From contig JAHLEH010000004.1 in assembly GCA_018883545.1 (NCBI GenBank), positions 1 through 64,000 of the forward strand: DNA of 64,000 nucleotides, written 5' to 3'. Below the pieces are notes generated by a model. The model was given only the letters and a program-made list of their open reading frames with translations, had not been told where the DNA came from and did no database searches. A program made the translations under genes and the position numbers. The DNA comes from Marixanthotalea marina. Lineage in GTDB: Bacteria; Bacteroidota; Bacteroidia; Flavobacteriales; Flavobacteriaceae. Every line of letters begins with the position of its first letter. Position 1 is the first letter of the stretch. Of this stretch, positions 16,029-26,306 are shown piece by piece.

Positions 16029-17033
16029 CTATAGAGTAGACCCATTTTTAACAAAGCTTGTTTTAACAATCTTAGTGGTAGTTTCATTTGCTGGCAATGA
16101 AGGGTTTTTCAAACGATTTATAAGTAGCTGGGCTGCAAATGCTCCCATATCTTTGGCGTGCTGCCTAATAATTGTAAGCTTGGGGATGGAATGGCTTGAA
16201 ATGTATTTACTTGAAAAACCAATCACAGAAACATCGTTGGGCACTTTAAGCCCCAAACTTATCGCTGTATTTATCGATATAACACCAGTGGCATTGTCTG
16301 CTGATATAACACCATCAACAGTATTATTTTCAAAAAACTCCTTTATTTTTTCTTGGGAGTCTTCCTGCTTATCAATTTTTAAAGTAAGTAGTTGCTGGTT
16401 ATTTTCTTCCAAAATGGCTTTGTTATACCCCTGTTCCCTAAGCTTGCCTACACTAAGTCCATCTATGGTAGTTATGAAACAAATGTTCTTTCTCCCTTCA
16501 TTGATTAAATACTTGGTGGCGTTGTAGGTAGAATCGAAATCATCCACTATCACCTTGTCGCACTGCACATCATGCGCAACCCTATCGAACATGACGATTG
16601 GAAATCCATCACCTAAGGTTTTTTTAAAATGGGCTATCTCATTTTTAATTTGTGTTTCTTTGGCTACAGCCAAAATAAAACCGTCAACACTACCATTGGC
16701 AAGCAATTGAAAACCTTCTTTTTCTTTATTTAAAGATTCGTTAGAAATACATGTTATTATATTGTATCCATGTAACCCAGCCTCCCTTTCAATTCCAAAA
16801 AGGACTTTTGCCATAAAATGGTTCAATATATTAGGTATGATGACGCCAATGGTCTTGGTTTTGTTCTGCTTTAAACTTAGCGCTACTTTATTGGGCTTGT
16901 AATTATACAGCTTGGCAAGCTCCTTTACACGCTTGATTGTTTCTTCTCCTATTTCTTCACTATTGTTTAGCGCTTTTGAAACGGTGGATATCGAAACATT
17001 TAATTCTTTAGCTAGTTGTTTAAGGGTTACCAT
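16029..17033 (-). CDS. LacI-family transcriptional regulator
   Basis: This 334-aa regulator has a LacI helix-turn-helix at the N-terminus (VTLKQLAKELNVSISTVSKA, residues 2-21, with the hinge helix near KVALSLKQN at 53-61) and a periplasmic-binding-protein-like effector domain over 60-330. Motifs such as KTIGVIIPNILN and DGFILAVAKE are typical. In Bacteroidetes such regulators usually control sugar uptake and use, but no sugar genes or TonB receptors lie nearby, so the target is unknown. The gene stands alone. A 7-bp dyad at 17063-17084 just upstream may be its own operator. Confidence 0.92.
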   Translation of the reverse strand: MVTLKQLAKELNVSISTVSKALNNSEEIGEETIKRVKELAKLYNYKPNKVALSLKQNKTKTIGVIIPNILNHFMAKVLFGIEREAGLHGYNIITCISNESLNKEKEGFQLLANGSVDGFILAVAKETQIKNEIAHFKKTLGDGFPIVMFDRVAHDVQCDKVIVDDFDSTYNATKYLINEGRKNICFITTIDGLSVGKLREQGYNKAILEENNQQLLTLKIDKQEDSQEKIKEFFENNTVDGVISADNATGVISINTAISLGLKVPNDVSVIGFSSKYISSHSIPKLTIIRQHAKDMGAFAAQLLINRLKNPSLPANETTTKIVKTSFVKNGSTL

Positions 17034-17062
17034 AAGTATTGGAGTATTAACATTGATGCAAT

Positions 17063-17084
17063 TTACAAAATATCAAGTTTGTAA
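17063..17084. promoter_or_regulatory. Candidate autoregulatory dyad of the LacI regulator
   Basis: TTACAAA (17063-17069) and TTTGTAA (17078-17084) form an inverted repeat with an 8-base spacer, 30 bases before the LacI start codon. LacI regulators often repress themselves through such sites, but the central CG usual in LacI operators is absent. Confidence 0.4.
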
Positions 17085-17143
17085 TTTATTTAAAATATTT
17101 TTTAAACAAATTACTTAGGCAAAGCAACAACGTAAAAATAAAA

Positions 17144-17168
17144 TGGCGCATATTTAAAATATGCGCCA
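17144..17168 (-). terminator. Hairpin terminator after the type IX cargo gene
   Basis: A 12-bp stem around position 17156 (TGGCGCATATTT pairing with its complement) lies 113 bases after the stop codon of the large secreted protein gene. The A-rich left flank yields a U-rich tail on the minus strand. Confidence 0.75.
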
Positions 17169-17280
17169 AGTGCTATTAATCTTTTAATTTTTAAAAAGAA
17201 TTAAAGCAGCAAATGTATTAACACCTAAATTTAGTTTATGTAACTAATGTTACATAAACGACCAAAAGCGACGAATTAAT

Positions 17281-20200
17281 TTATTGGTAAACAATGGTTT
17301 TATTACCCAAAATACCTTTTTCAGTATTGAGCTGCACAATGTAAATTCCTTGATTGGACGGCATCTTAATGGAGGCATCTTCAGAAGAATTTATAGCCGA
17401 TGACTCAACCTTATTACCTAACAAATCAAACACACTCACGTCTTTAATTTTGATATTATTTTTATTAATTATCAAAAGTTCTGAAGTTATGGGACTGTAG
17501 TAAACTGCTATGCCGTAATCTTCATCCTTAACTGTTTCCTGATTGTCTGACTGTGCCAATTGGTTTTCAGATAACAACAATTTAAATCTACCTGCATACT
17601 CTCCGGGTTTTAAATAAATTTCAAATGCTTGGTTATTAATATTAAAAACTTCACCAGTTGATTCATCTTTCACAAAAATATTTATATCCGCATCAAAATT
17701 TTCTATACCTTCAAGTCTAATTTTAGCCAGTCCTTCTTTTTTAACAATAAGCCCCAAGGAAAACTCACTCGTTTCGTTAAAATTGCCAATTCCTTGTATG
17801 ACGAATTTACCCGTTCCAAATTCCCAGTACATATCTTCCTCATTAACATCTTCCATAATGGCATCATAGCCCATATCGAACCCACTGGACGCTTTAGGGT
17901 TTGCACCGAGAACCAATTGCCTGTGGTAACCTAAAGGAGAATCGTACATTAAACGCACAATCGGGTTTTTATTTACTGGTTTAGATTGCGCGTAACTAGA
18001 CTTACTCTTTTGGTTGTCTGGTTTCATGAATAAACTTGTAGCGCCATCTTCTCTTACAAACACACGTTGGCTATTGTTAAAAACAATATCACCACCATTA
18101 ACTGTAGCAATGGGATTACCATCTCCATTGGTAAAACCTTCAACTTTGGTTGAGACAAAAAAGCCTTGGTTAACAGGAATGTACTGCCCTGGAATTTTTG
18201 AGCCAGTAGTAAGGTTATCATTAATTCTACTATCGTTAGATATTGCCTGAGCGCCACCAGTTAAATTATAGGTAGCATAGCCCCCAACATAACCTTTAAG
18301 TATATGGGTATTCTCTTCTCCAAAATGATCCCAAAAATACAGAGCACCGTTGATAATAGTTCCGTTTGTATTATTACCGCCATCGGCTATACTTAAGTTA
18401 TCTAAAATAAATTCGTTGGCATCGATAGCAGAAGGATAAGGATTTCCAACAAGCCTATCTACATCTCCAGAACTTTTATTTAGCGCCAACGTAATATCGC
18501 CATTATTGGGCAAGCCCTTAAATACATAGTTCTGTAAATCGGTAATCAAGGCCGATCCTGAGGTTCCTTTCATGGTAAATCCTTCCCCAGGCAGCAAAGC
18601 TGATAATTGGGTAATTTTAGTCCATGAAGCATAATTATTAGTAGGTCCATAAAACTTGTAAAGCCAATAAGAGCTAATGGTTTTTGGAGACGTAGGCGTG
18701 GTAGCATCGGCAGCATAAGGCGAAGATGCAAATGTTAAAGGTTGATATGCCGATGAATCTGTACCATCATTTATTATGCCAGCCAAAGTAACATTCGTGT
18801 TAGTGCTTGACACCCCTGTGCCTCGAGTAGAGGTATTACCTGTGGCAAGGTTAACTGAAGAAGACCAATAATTATAGTTAAATGAATTTGCCGTACCCTG
18901 CTGATCTCTTTCTATATAACCACCACTGTCGGCATCAACAATACTACCTTCTGTTTGCACCAATTGGGATTCGCCCACCAAATCGATTACGCCATCAAGT
19001 TCAAGATAATTTAAAATGGTTAAACCCTGTCCGGAATTTGTTTCATCCTGCGCTTCATTAGGATCGGCTATTATCAAGTTGCCAGAAGTTTGGATTAACC
19101 CTAAAACAGATATGTCCCTATCGCCCGATGTTATATCGTGCGATATATAAACTATATTCCAATCTATTGTTGTTACGCCATCCAAACTTAATGAATTTGG
19201 CAAAACATTGTCTGTCCCATTTTGCCATGTACTTGCAGCATCCCAAACTCCATTAGCCACAGATATATACGGCACAGGAATGGTTTGGTTTTCTACAACC
19301 TCTTTGTTTTTGTCTAAATATTTTATCCTTAAAAAATTCTGGGCATCGGTTAACCCTTCAACAGTAGACCCATAAAAAGAATTAAAATCGTAATAGGCTT
19401 TTAACTTACTCCATGCTATTGTAGATACTTCATTGCTTGAAGAGGCTTGAGGAATGGTTTTACTACTTACAAAATCGCCTGTACCTTTTTCAGCTTCTTG
19501 GTTCATTAAAAAACGAACCTGATCTTGTGATAGCCCAACATCCCAAACATATACCTCATCTATTCTCCCCAAGAAAGGGTTTGTAATTGTGTTCTTATCT
19601 ATATACAAAGCACCAATTGAAAACCGATTGTAATTTACTGAAGGTGCTGCTACATTTTGTTCAGATTTATCCAATACGCCATCTACATAAAGAAAAATAC
19701 TGCCACTGTTGTAAACAAAACTAATTTGATGCCATTTATTGTCGTTTAAAGCCATATCTGATGTAAACCTTGGTGTAACATCGTCATCAACCATAACTTC
19801 AATTTCATGTGAGGCATTTAAACGCAATTGCAACTTACTGCCTTTGGCCATAATAGTACGAGTAGTTGTTTGCGTTGCATCCGCCTTTACCCACGCCGAA
19901 ATTGTAAAATCGTTTACATTTAAATTGAGAGAGTATTCCCCCACCAAATAATCACCAGAATTAAATTCAATAGAGTGATTTTCCGATAACTTCGAAGCCT
20001 TTCCAAAAGTAAAATACTTTGTGCCGTCGAAATCGTACCAAGTGCTAAGGTTTCCCAATCCATCAGCTTTCAATGGAACAACATCAATAATATCGCCATT
20101 TGCAAAATTATCGTTATCTGCTACAATTAAGGCATATACCTCATCGCCACTTAGCGTAAAACTGCTGAATGCAGAGGATGGTATTGACACATATACATTT

Positions 20201-22194
20201 TCAACATCGCTAGAAGATTCGGTTGATTCAACGATTTTCCATTGCCTTAAAACTCTGGTTACCGAAGTAGTAATACCAGAAGCGATTGTTACGGTATTGC
20301 TTCCGCCTGCTGTGAAAGCCGCATTATTACTACCCCAAACCAAAAAATCACCATCTTCACTAAACTCATTTATATTTGCACTATTGGTTGTGAAAATGCC
20401 ATTCAATCCTATGGTTACCTCGTTTAAAGTATTTAATGTTTTGGATTGCTTCTGGTTCAAATCGGAAATGGAATCCCTACCAATACCGGCAACATGGTAA
20501 TTATATCCTGAATTGGCTGTTATATCCCAAATTTTTGTACCAAAAGAATTTATATAGTCTTTTTGTGCCTCGGTTGAAGCCCCTAGGGTGATTCCATATT
20601 TTATGGCCAAATACGATTCTATTTTTTGCCTATCGGCATCTGGCACGCGCTCGGCGAAGGTAAAAATCTCGGCAACACGCCCATTCAAACTGCCTTGAGT
20701 ATCGTAATTTTTTCCAATCCAATACTTCGTTCCGAATGTAACATCTGGGTCTGGAACCGTATCCACATAACCAACATTAGCGAAAGCCACATCAGCAATA
20801 GTTGATGTACTTAAAAGATTAGAATTGTATAATATTTCCTGTTTTGTAGGCGTTGCCGCATCATTTCTAATATTTATAATCCCAGCATTCGAATAGGTAG
20901 TATTAATTTCAGCCTCGCCATTAAAACTTCCTCCGGCAGGAACATCTTGGTTGTAAGATAGTGTTTCGTTTGTGAACCGCGATGAATAATCACCAAACCC
21001 TACTCCTGTCATATCGCCAGCGTTTCCAGAGGAAATCCCAGCAAATATGGTATTTCTTGTTGAAGCATTGTTTATGGTAGCATCTGGAACCACCACAATA
21101 AACATATCCTGACTGTAAAACCCATTATCGGAATTGTATAAATACTATTCTATACTTGCTCCGTCATTTTCAAATTTTATAACAGGGTTGAAATTGATAT
21201 TATTAGTAGCATCATCGAGATAGGTTGGTTCCTTACCCGAATCGGCAATCGCATCTTTTCCGTTTGTTCCTATATCTGCCCATTTAGTCACGGCAGAGCC
21301 TGTTCTAGAAACCCCTCTGGTTGACTTTAACCACAATCGAAAATCGGCCGTAATACCCCCAGGCCCGGGAATATCAAAATCAAATATCTCGGCACTTATA
21401 TCAAACGAGAAAGTAGTATTATCGTCATTGCCAATACTTATTGTTGAAGTGTAAGTACCGGGAGTAGCCGGCGAAGGTGCCGTAAAAGTCACCACAAAAA
21501 TAATATACGATCCAGGGTCTACACTAGTAGGCAGGGTAGTTGGAGTTAAATCTGGCAACAACACATAAGGCGCTACAGTAAAATCTGAAAGCGAGCTTGT
21601 TATTGGAGAATAAACATTAAGCGGGCAACTTCCAGTATTTGCAATTATATAATTTCTGGTTACTGAGGCCCCCTCATCTACAACACCAAAATAAGTACCA
21701 TTAGTTGCAGAGGTTGTAGTAGAAGCATGCTGTATATCGGCAAAAGGTGTACCTCCCAACACATTAATTTCTGGATTCCCATTTATGGAGAACGTAAATA
21801 AAAAGTCAGGATCACTATTGCTTTCAATATTAACATTGGTTGATGCGCCACAATTACCACTAACATTTGTTACCACAAAATCCAGATACTTGTTTCCATT
21901 TTTACAATGGTCTGCCTTTATATTTTGTGGTAATGTAGGACTAGAAAGTGTAAAATCTGTTGTATTGGTTAAAGAAATATCTTGAATCCTTAAATTTCCA
22001 CAATTGCTTGCAGTAGTCGTAATCCTAAAAGTAATGGCGTTTCCTGCAGAAATTGATATGGTTTCACCTTGGGAAATTATAGCCCCACCACTAATTTTAA
22101 CCTGTATATCTTGTGCATTAGTAATGAGATTGCACAAAAAAAACAAAATACAGCACAAAAGTAGGTTACTTGGAGAAAGAATTTTCATGTTCAC
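17281..22194 (-). pseudogene. Giant type IX-secreted LamG protein, interrupted by TAG
   Basis: One frame of 1637 sense positions runs from the ATG at 22194 to 17281, with a single internal TAG (21147-21145, codon 350). Both sides are clearly one protein. Before the stop come a signal peptide (ending NAQ, residue 28), two beta-sandwich domains of the ASPM/choice-of-anchor type, and the start of a lectin-like domain (LWLKSTRGV, KWADIGTNGKDA). After it the same domain continues (NGFYSQDMFIVVVPD), followed by a second LamG domain (ISAWVKADATQ, GRIDEVYVWD) and a C-terminal type IX sorting domain (INKNNIKIKDVSVFDLLGNKV to the end). As read, the product would be 349 aa without its sorting signal. 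Relatives are adhesins or surface carbohydrate-binding proteins. Confidence 0.8.
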
Positions 22195-22336
22195 TATAGC
22201 AAATTATACTTCAAATCTAAAATTATTTTTTAACATAAACGATAAAACGCTCAAAATATCCGCTCAAATACATATTTTAACACTGTTTGTCGATAAAATG
22301 CGTTAATTATTGTTTATTTGTAGGAAATACCACTTA

Positions 22337-22344
22337 TATTTTTG
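22337..22344 (+). promoter_or_regulatory. Bacteroidetes promoter in the 301-base gap before the SMP-30 gene
   Basis: TATTTTTG fits the -7 consensus and has TTTG at 22317-22320, 16 bases upstream, as a possible -33 element. It would give a leader of about 145 bases. The rest of the AT-rich gap 22195-22495 shows no gene or clear structure. Confidence 0.45.
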
Positions 22345-22495
22345 ACGACAATCTGCAATTACATTTTGTTTTGGCTCAATTTTTGGTAGTTAAATGTTCT
22401 GTTATCTATTGACCTTTGAGAATATATGCCTTTCAATAGATGATTTCAACCATTAAATTTCTTAGATTTATTGCTTCAAACTTATAGATAAAAAA

Positions 22496-23407
22496 ATGAC
22501 TAAACTAAAACTTACAACTCTAGCAGTTCTGGCACTTTGCTTCGGCTGTTTTGCACAATCAAATAAAAACGAAACTTTAATAGCGCCTAATGCACAATTG
22601 GAATTGGTTAAATCTGACTTCAAGTTTGCTTTTACAGAAGGACCCAGCGTTGACAAAAAAGGGCGTGTTTATTTTTCTGATCAACCTGAAAACAAAATTT
22701 ATATTTGGGACGAAAAAAAAGGTGTTTCAATATACACAGACGACGCCAAAAGAGCCAATGGCCTTTCCTTTAACAATAAAGGTGAATTGTATGCTTGCGC
22801 TGAAGAGGAGAATCAGATAGGTTATTTTGACAAGAACAAAAACTTTCATGTGGTATATGAAGACTTTGACGGGAAACATTTAAATGGGCCTAACGATTTA
22901 TGGATTACCCCTAACCAAGAAATCTATTTTACAGACCCCTATTGGCAAAGACCTTTCTGGTCTAGGGACCACAAAGAAATACAAGACACCAAGGGTGTTT
23001 ATTTCATAAATCCTAAAGGTGAAACCATTAGAGTAATAGACGATTACAGAATTCCTAACGGCATTATCGGAACCCAAAATGGCAAAACGCTTTATGTAGC
23101 CGACATGGGAGCGCGACAAACATTTAAGTACGACATTCAGCCAGACGGTACCTTGGCTAATAAAACCCTATTTGCAAAATATGGCAGTGATGGTATGACT
23201 ATAGATAACCGAGGAAATATTTATTTCACCACGGGCAATAAAGTTATTATTGTAAGTCCAGAAGGCGAAACCTTGGAAGAGATAACCATTCCTGAAGCAC
23301 CTACAAATGTGTGTTTTGGAGGCAAAAAAATGAATGTTCTTTTCATTACGGCAAGAACCACCAATTACACACTTAAAATGAATGTTAAAGGTGTAGACAA
23401 AGCCTAA
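22496..23407 (+). CDS. SMP-30/gluconolactonase family hydrolase, exported
   Basis: This 303-aa protein has a signal peptide (to about CFAQ, residue 21) and a six-bladed beta-propeller of the SMP-30/gluconolactonase/LRE type. Recognisable metal-site regions are FTEGPSVDKKGRVYFSD with the first Glu near 49, NGPNDLWI near 134-141, IPNGII near 187-192 and GSDGMTIDNRGNIYF near 229-243 with the last Asp. Enzymes of this fold open sugar lactones or related esters with a divalent metal. It would act in the periplasm or outside the cell. The gene is followed 46 bases later by a TPR protein gene, possibly as one transcript. The substrate is not predictable. Confidence 0.9.
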   Translation: MTKLKLTTLAVLALCFGCFAQSNKNETLIAPNAQLELVKSDFKFAFTEGPSVDKKGRVYFSDQPENKIYIWDEKKGVSIYTDDAKRANGLSFNNKGELYACAEEENQIGYFDKNKNFHVVYEDFDGKHLNGPNDLWITPNQEIYFTDPYWQRPFWSRDHKEIQDTKGVYFINPKGETIRVIDDYRIPNGIIGTQNGKTLYVADMGARQTFKYDIQPDGTLANKTLFAKYGSDGMTIDNRGNIYFTTGNKVIIVSPEGETLEEITIPEAPTNVCFGGKKMNVLFITARTTNYTLKMNVKGVDKA

Positions 23408-23453
23408 TTCATCATACTATTTTAACTGTTAGTTCGTTCTTATAAGAAAAAAT

Positions 23454-24407
23454 ATGCGAAGATTTATACTTATTGCAATCCTCTTTCCTGTAATTTCTTT
23501 TGGACAGGCAAATAAGCTTATAAGGCAAGCCTTAAAATCAACGGACTATAACGAACAGATAGAACTATTCACTCAAGCCATAGAAGCAGACCCTGAAAAC
23601 TTAGACGCCTACTTTTACAGAGGCTTGGCAAAATATGGTTTGGGTGAATATAGTAGTGCTATTTTAGACTATACCAAAGTTTTATTTCATAATCCGGATG
23701 CCGATTCTTACTACAATAGAGGCAATGCGAAATTTGCTTTAAATGATTTTCAAGGCGCAATGGAGGATTACAACAAAGCCTTGGAAATTGACCCAGAACT
23801 TTACGATGCTATTTACAATTTAGGTTTAGCCAAATACTATCTGGGTGAATATGCCGAAGCTATCGAGGAATTTGACAAAATAAGTAGTGCTTTTCCAACT
23901 GACCAAAAAGTTTATACCCAAAAAGCTTTGACCTATATGGCGCTTGAGCAATACAATGAAGCTTTTAAAAATTATGCCAGCCGAATACTCCTCAATCCAG
24001 ATGGCGAATCCTTTTATAACCGGGGCCTAGCATTGCTAAGTGTAAATTATTACAAAGAAGCCCAAGCAGATTTTTATAAAGCCATCCAACTTGACAGGGA
24101 AAACATTCCGGCTTATTTTTTTGTGAGCGTAACCCATTTATTTTTAGGAGAATTTACAAATGCTGTTTCTGGTTTTACAGAAACCTTAAAATACGACGCT
24201 TCCGACTTTGATGCACTTTTGGGCTTGGCCATGGCACAATACAAAGCAAACGATAAAGCTTCGGCCAAAACAAATTTTCAAAAAGCAAAAAACATCTTGG
24301 GTATTGTTGAACCTAGCCCATCAATCGAATCGTTTAACGAAACTTATTGGCACCAAGACCAATACTACTACTTAAATGGCATTTTTAAAGAGTTAATTGC
24401 CTTATAA
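23454..24407 (+). CDS. Exported TPR-repeat protein
   Basis: This 317-aa protein has a short signal peptide (RRFILIAILFPVISFGQ) and six or more tetratricopeptide repeats from about residue 25 to 275. Examples are ENLDAYFYRGLAKYGLGEYS, DADSYYNRGNAKFALNDFQ and ELYDAIYNLGLAKYYLGEYA. It is a periplasmic or membrane-facing scaffold of unknown partners. It lies downstream of the SMP-30 gene on the same strand and converges with rsmG, the two stop codons being only 5 bases apart. It is not closely related to the TPR protein at 6912-8051, which has longer linkers. Confidence 0.85.
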   Translation: MRRFILIAILFPVISFGQANKLIRQALKSTDYNEQIELFTQAIEADPENLDAYFYRGLAKYGLGEYSSAILDYTKVLFHNPDADSYYNRGNAKFALNDFQGAMEDYNKALEIDPELYDAIYNLGLAKYYLGEYAEAIEEFDKISSAFPTDQKVYTQKALTYMALEQYNEAFKNYASRILLNPDGESFYNRGLALLSVNYYKEAQADFYKAIQLDRENIPAYFFVSVTHLFLGEFTNAVSGFTETLKYDASDFDALLGLAMAQYKANDKASAKTNFQKAKNILGIVEPSPSIESFNETYWHQDQYYYLNGIFKELIAL

Positions 24408-24412
24408 ACAAT

Positions 24413-25042
24413 TTACCCTTTATATTTTAAAGGCAAGTACACCAACTTTTTGGTTTCAAAGAAATCTTCATCGTAATAGTCGCTTAAATTATATATTTCA
24501 ACCGTTTTATAATCTTTAAGCTCTTCTTCCAAGTCGCCACCCTTTAAATAAATAATACCGTTTTTAATATCGTGTTTTTGTTCTTTAGCTATTTTCCCTT
24601 TGGTCCAATGCACAAAAGTTGGCATTGCCGCCACAGCTCTGCTTACAATAAAATCGTAACTATCATTGATGTCCTCAACCCTACTATGGGTTGTTTTTAC
24701 ATTCTCTAGGCCCAAACCCTCGACAACTTCGTTTACAACTTTTAGTTTTTTGGCAATACTATCAACCAAATGAAACGAACAATTTGGGAACATAATAGCC
24801 AAAGGCACACCGGGAAACCCGCCACCAGTACCAACATCTATAATTTTACTTCCGTTTTTGAACTCTATAAACTTAGCAATGGCCAATGAATGGAGCACAT
24901 GCCTTAAATAAAGTTCATCTATATCCTTTCTGGAAACCACATTTATTTTCAAATTCCAATCTTGATACAGACTTTCTAGCTTAGTAAACTTATCAATTTG
25001 ATCTTTGGTCAGGTTTGGAAAATATTTTAAAATCAGCTCCAT
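24413..25042 (-). CDS. rsmG: 16S rRNA (guanine-N7) methyltransferase RsmG
   Basis: RsmG (GidB) methylates N7 of G527 (E. coli numbering) in 16S rRNA using SAM. This 209-aa protein has the family length. Motif I reads IIDVGTGGGFPGVPLAI at about 68-84, followed by FHLVDSIAKKLKVVNEV near 90-106 and the FIVSRAVAAMP segment near 131-141, where the conserved SRA sits. The N-terminus starts with the usual helix LTKDQIDKFTKLESLYQDWN and the NVVSRKD substrate loop. Loss of RsmG is known to give low-level streptomycin resistance. It is a single gene here, converging with the TPR gene. Confidence 0.95.
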   Translation of the reverse strand: MELILKYFPNLTKDQIDKFTKLESLYQDWNLKINVVSRKDIDELYLRHVLHSLAIAKFIEFKNGSKIIDVGTGGGFPGVPLAIMFPNCSFHLVDSIAKKLKVVNEVVEGLGLENVKTTHSRVEDINDSYDFIVSRAVAAMPTFVHWTKGKIAKEQKHDIKNGIIYLKGGDLEEELKDYKTVEIYNLSDYYDEDFFETKKLVYLPLKYKG

Positions 25043-25124
25043 TAACGTTAAATTTTTAACAAAAATATACTTTTTAAATACATAATTTAACCAAAAAACG
25101 TTACAAGTTACATAGCTTTATAAC

Positions 25125-25132
25125 TATCTTTG
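25125..25132 (+). promoter_or_regulatory. Bacteroidetes promoter for the desaturase gene
   Basis: TATCTTTG fits the -7 consensus and lies 51 bases before the desaturase start codon in the divergent gap with rsmG. The leader shows no obvious riboswitch-like structure. Confidence 0.6.
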
Positions 25133-25183
25133 CCACGCCATCGATATAAAGCCAAAAACTAAGTATCATATTAAATTAATAGC

Positions 25184-26284
25184 ATGAACCGACAAGCACT
25201 TTCATTTTCAAGAACAGACTCGGCAAAATTTTTTAGAACGCTGAACAAACGCGTAAACAATTATTTCAAAGAGAACGACATAAAGCGTACCGGAAACTGG
25301 AAAATTTGGGTAAAAACCATTGTTATGTTCTCTCTATTTTTAACCCCATACTTTTTACTGCTAACATTAAACATGCCTGGGTGGGCTCAATTGTTATTAA
25401 CCATTGTAATGGGTATTGGCATGGCTGGTGTTGGTATGAATGTGATGCACGATGGCAACCATGGGTCTTTTTCCAATAAAGAATGGATAAACCGTATCAT
25501 GGGAAGCAGTATCTACATTTTGGCTGGAAACACTTATAATTGGAAGGTTCAGCACAATGTTTTGCACCACACCTATACAAACATCCATGGCCATGATGAA
25601 GATTTGGATGCTGGACGTATTTTACGTTTTACTGAACATTCTGAGTGGAAATGGCACCACAGGTTCCAACATTATTACTCGGTACTTTTATACGGTTTAT
25701 TAACACTTAACTGGGCAATTACTACTGATTTTATTCAGATGAAAAGATATATGAAGCGTAAGTTATCTTATGGAAAATTCCCTAATCCAACATGGAATTG
25801 GAGCAAATTGGTGATCTCTAAAATAATTTATGTAAGCGTTTGGATTATCATTCCAATGATTATTTTAAACATTGCTTGGTGGAAAATACTTTTAGGCTTT
25901 TTTGTGATGCACTATACAGCTGGTTTAATTTTAAGCGTCGTATTTCAATTGGCTCATGTTATGGAAGATGCCGAAATGCCGTTGCCAGAAGAAGATGGCT
26001 CCTTAAAAAATACATGGGCAGTACACCAGCTAAAAACCACGGTTAATTTCAGTACTAAAAACAAATTGGTTAATTGGTTTACTGGTGGATTGAACCATCA
26101 AGTAGAACACCATATTTTTCCACATATTAGCCATGTGCATTACACTAAAATATCTAAAATAGTGAAAGAAACTGCTAAAGAATTTAACTTACCATATAAC
26201 GAATATAAAACAACCCGTAAGGCCATTATTGCCCACTTTAAGCACTTAAGGGAAATGGGAATGAAACCAGCCTTGCAAGTTTAA
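25184..26284 (+). CDS. Membrane fatty-acid desaturase
   Basis: This 366-aa di-iron desaturase introduces a double bond into an acyl chain. The three histidine boxes are visible: HDGNH at 89-93, HNVLHH at 124-129 and HQVEHH near residue 308. The Gln in the third box is typical of front-end or linoleoyl-CoA-type desaturases. Four membrane helices lie at about 43-62, 67-85, 160-180 and 220-255. Such enzymes adjust membrane fluidity in cold-adapted marine bacteria; the position of the double bond cannot be told. The gene is 22 bases upstream of an aminotransferase gene. Its promoter has a good -7 element. Confidence 0.9.
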   Translation: MNRQALSFSRTDSAKFFRTLNKRVNNYFKENDIKRTGNWKIWVKTIVMFSLFLTPYFLLLTLNMPGWAQLLLTIVMGIGMAGVGMNVMHDGNHGSFSNKEWINRIMGSSIYILAGNTYNWKVQHNVLHHTYTNIHGHDEDLDAGRILRFTEHSEWKWHHRFQHYYSVLLYGLLTLNWAITTDFIQMKRYMKRKLSYGKFPNPTWNWSKLVISKIIYVSVWIIIPMIILNIAWWKILLGFFVMHYTAGLILSVVFQLAHVMEDAEMPLPEEDGSLKNTWAVHQLKTTVNFSTKNKLVNWFTGGLNHQVEHHIFPHISHVHYTKISKIVKETAKEFNLPYNEYKTTRKAIIAHFKHLREMGMKPALQV

Positions 26285-26306
26285 TCACAATTAAATTACT
26301 AAATTA

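Noticed and set aside
15976-16527. 183-aa open frame on the plus strand over the LacI gene
   Set aside because: It is antisense to a clear LacI coding region and shows only hydrophobic/serine-rich shadow composition.
20021-20500. 159-aa open frame on the plus strand
   Set aside because: It is antisense to the cargo gene, with low-complexity serine-rich sequence and no signal or motif; it mirrors the codon bias of the real gene.
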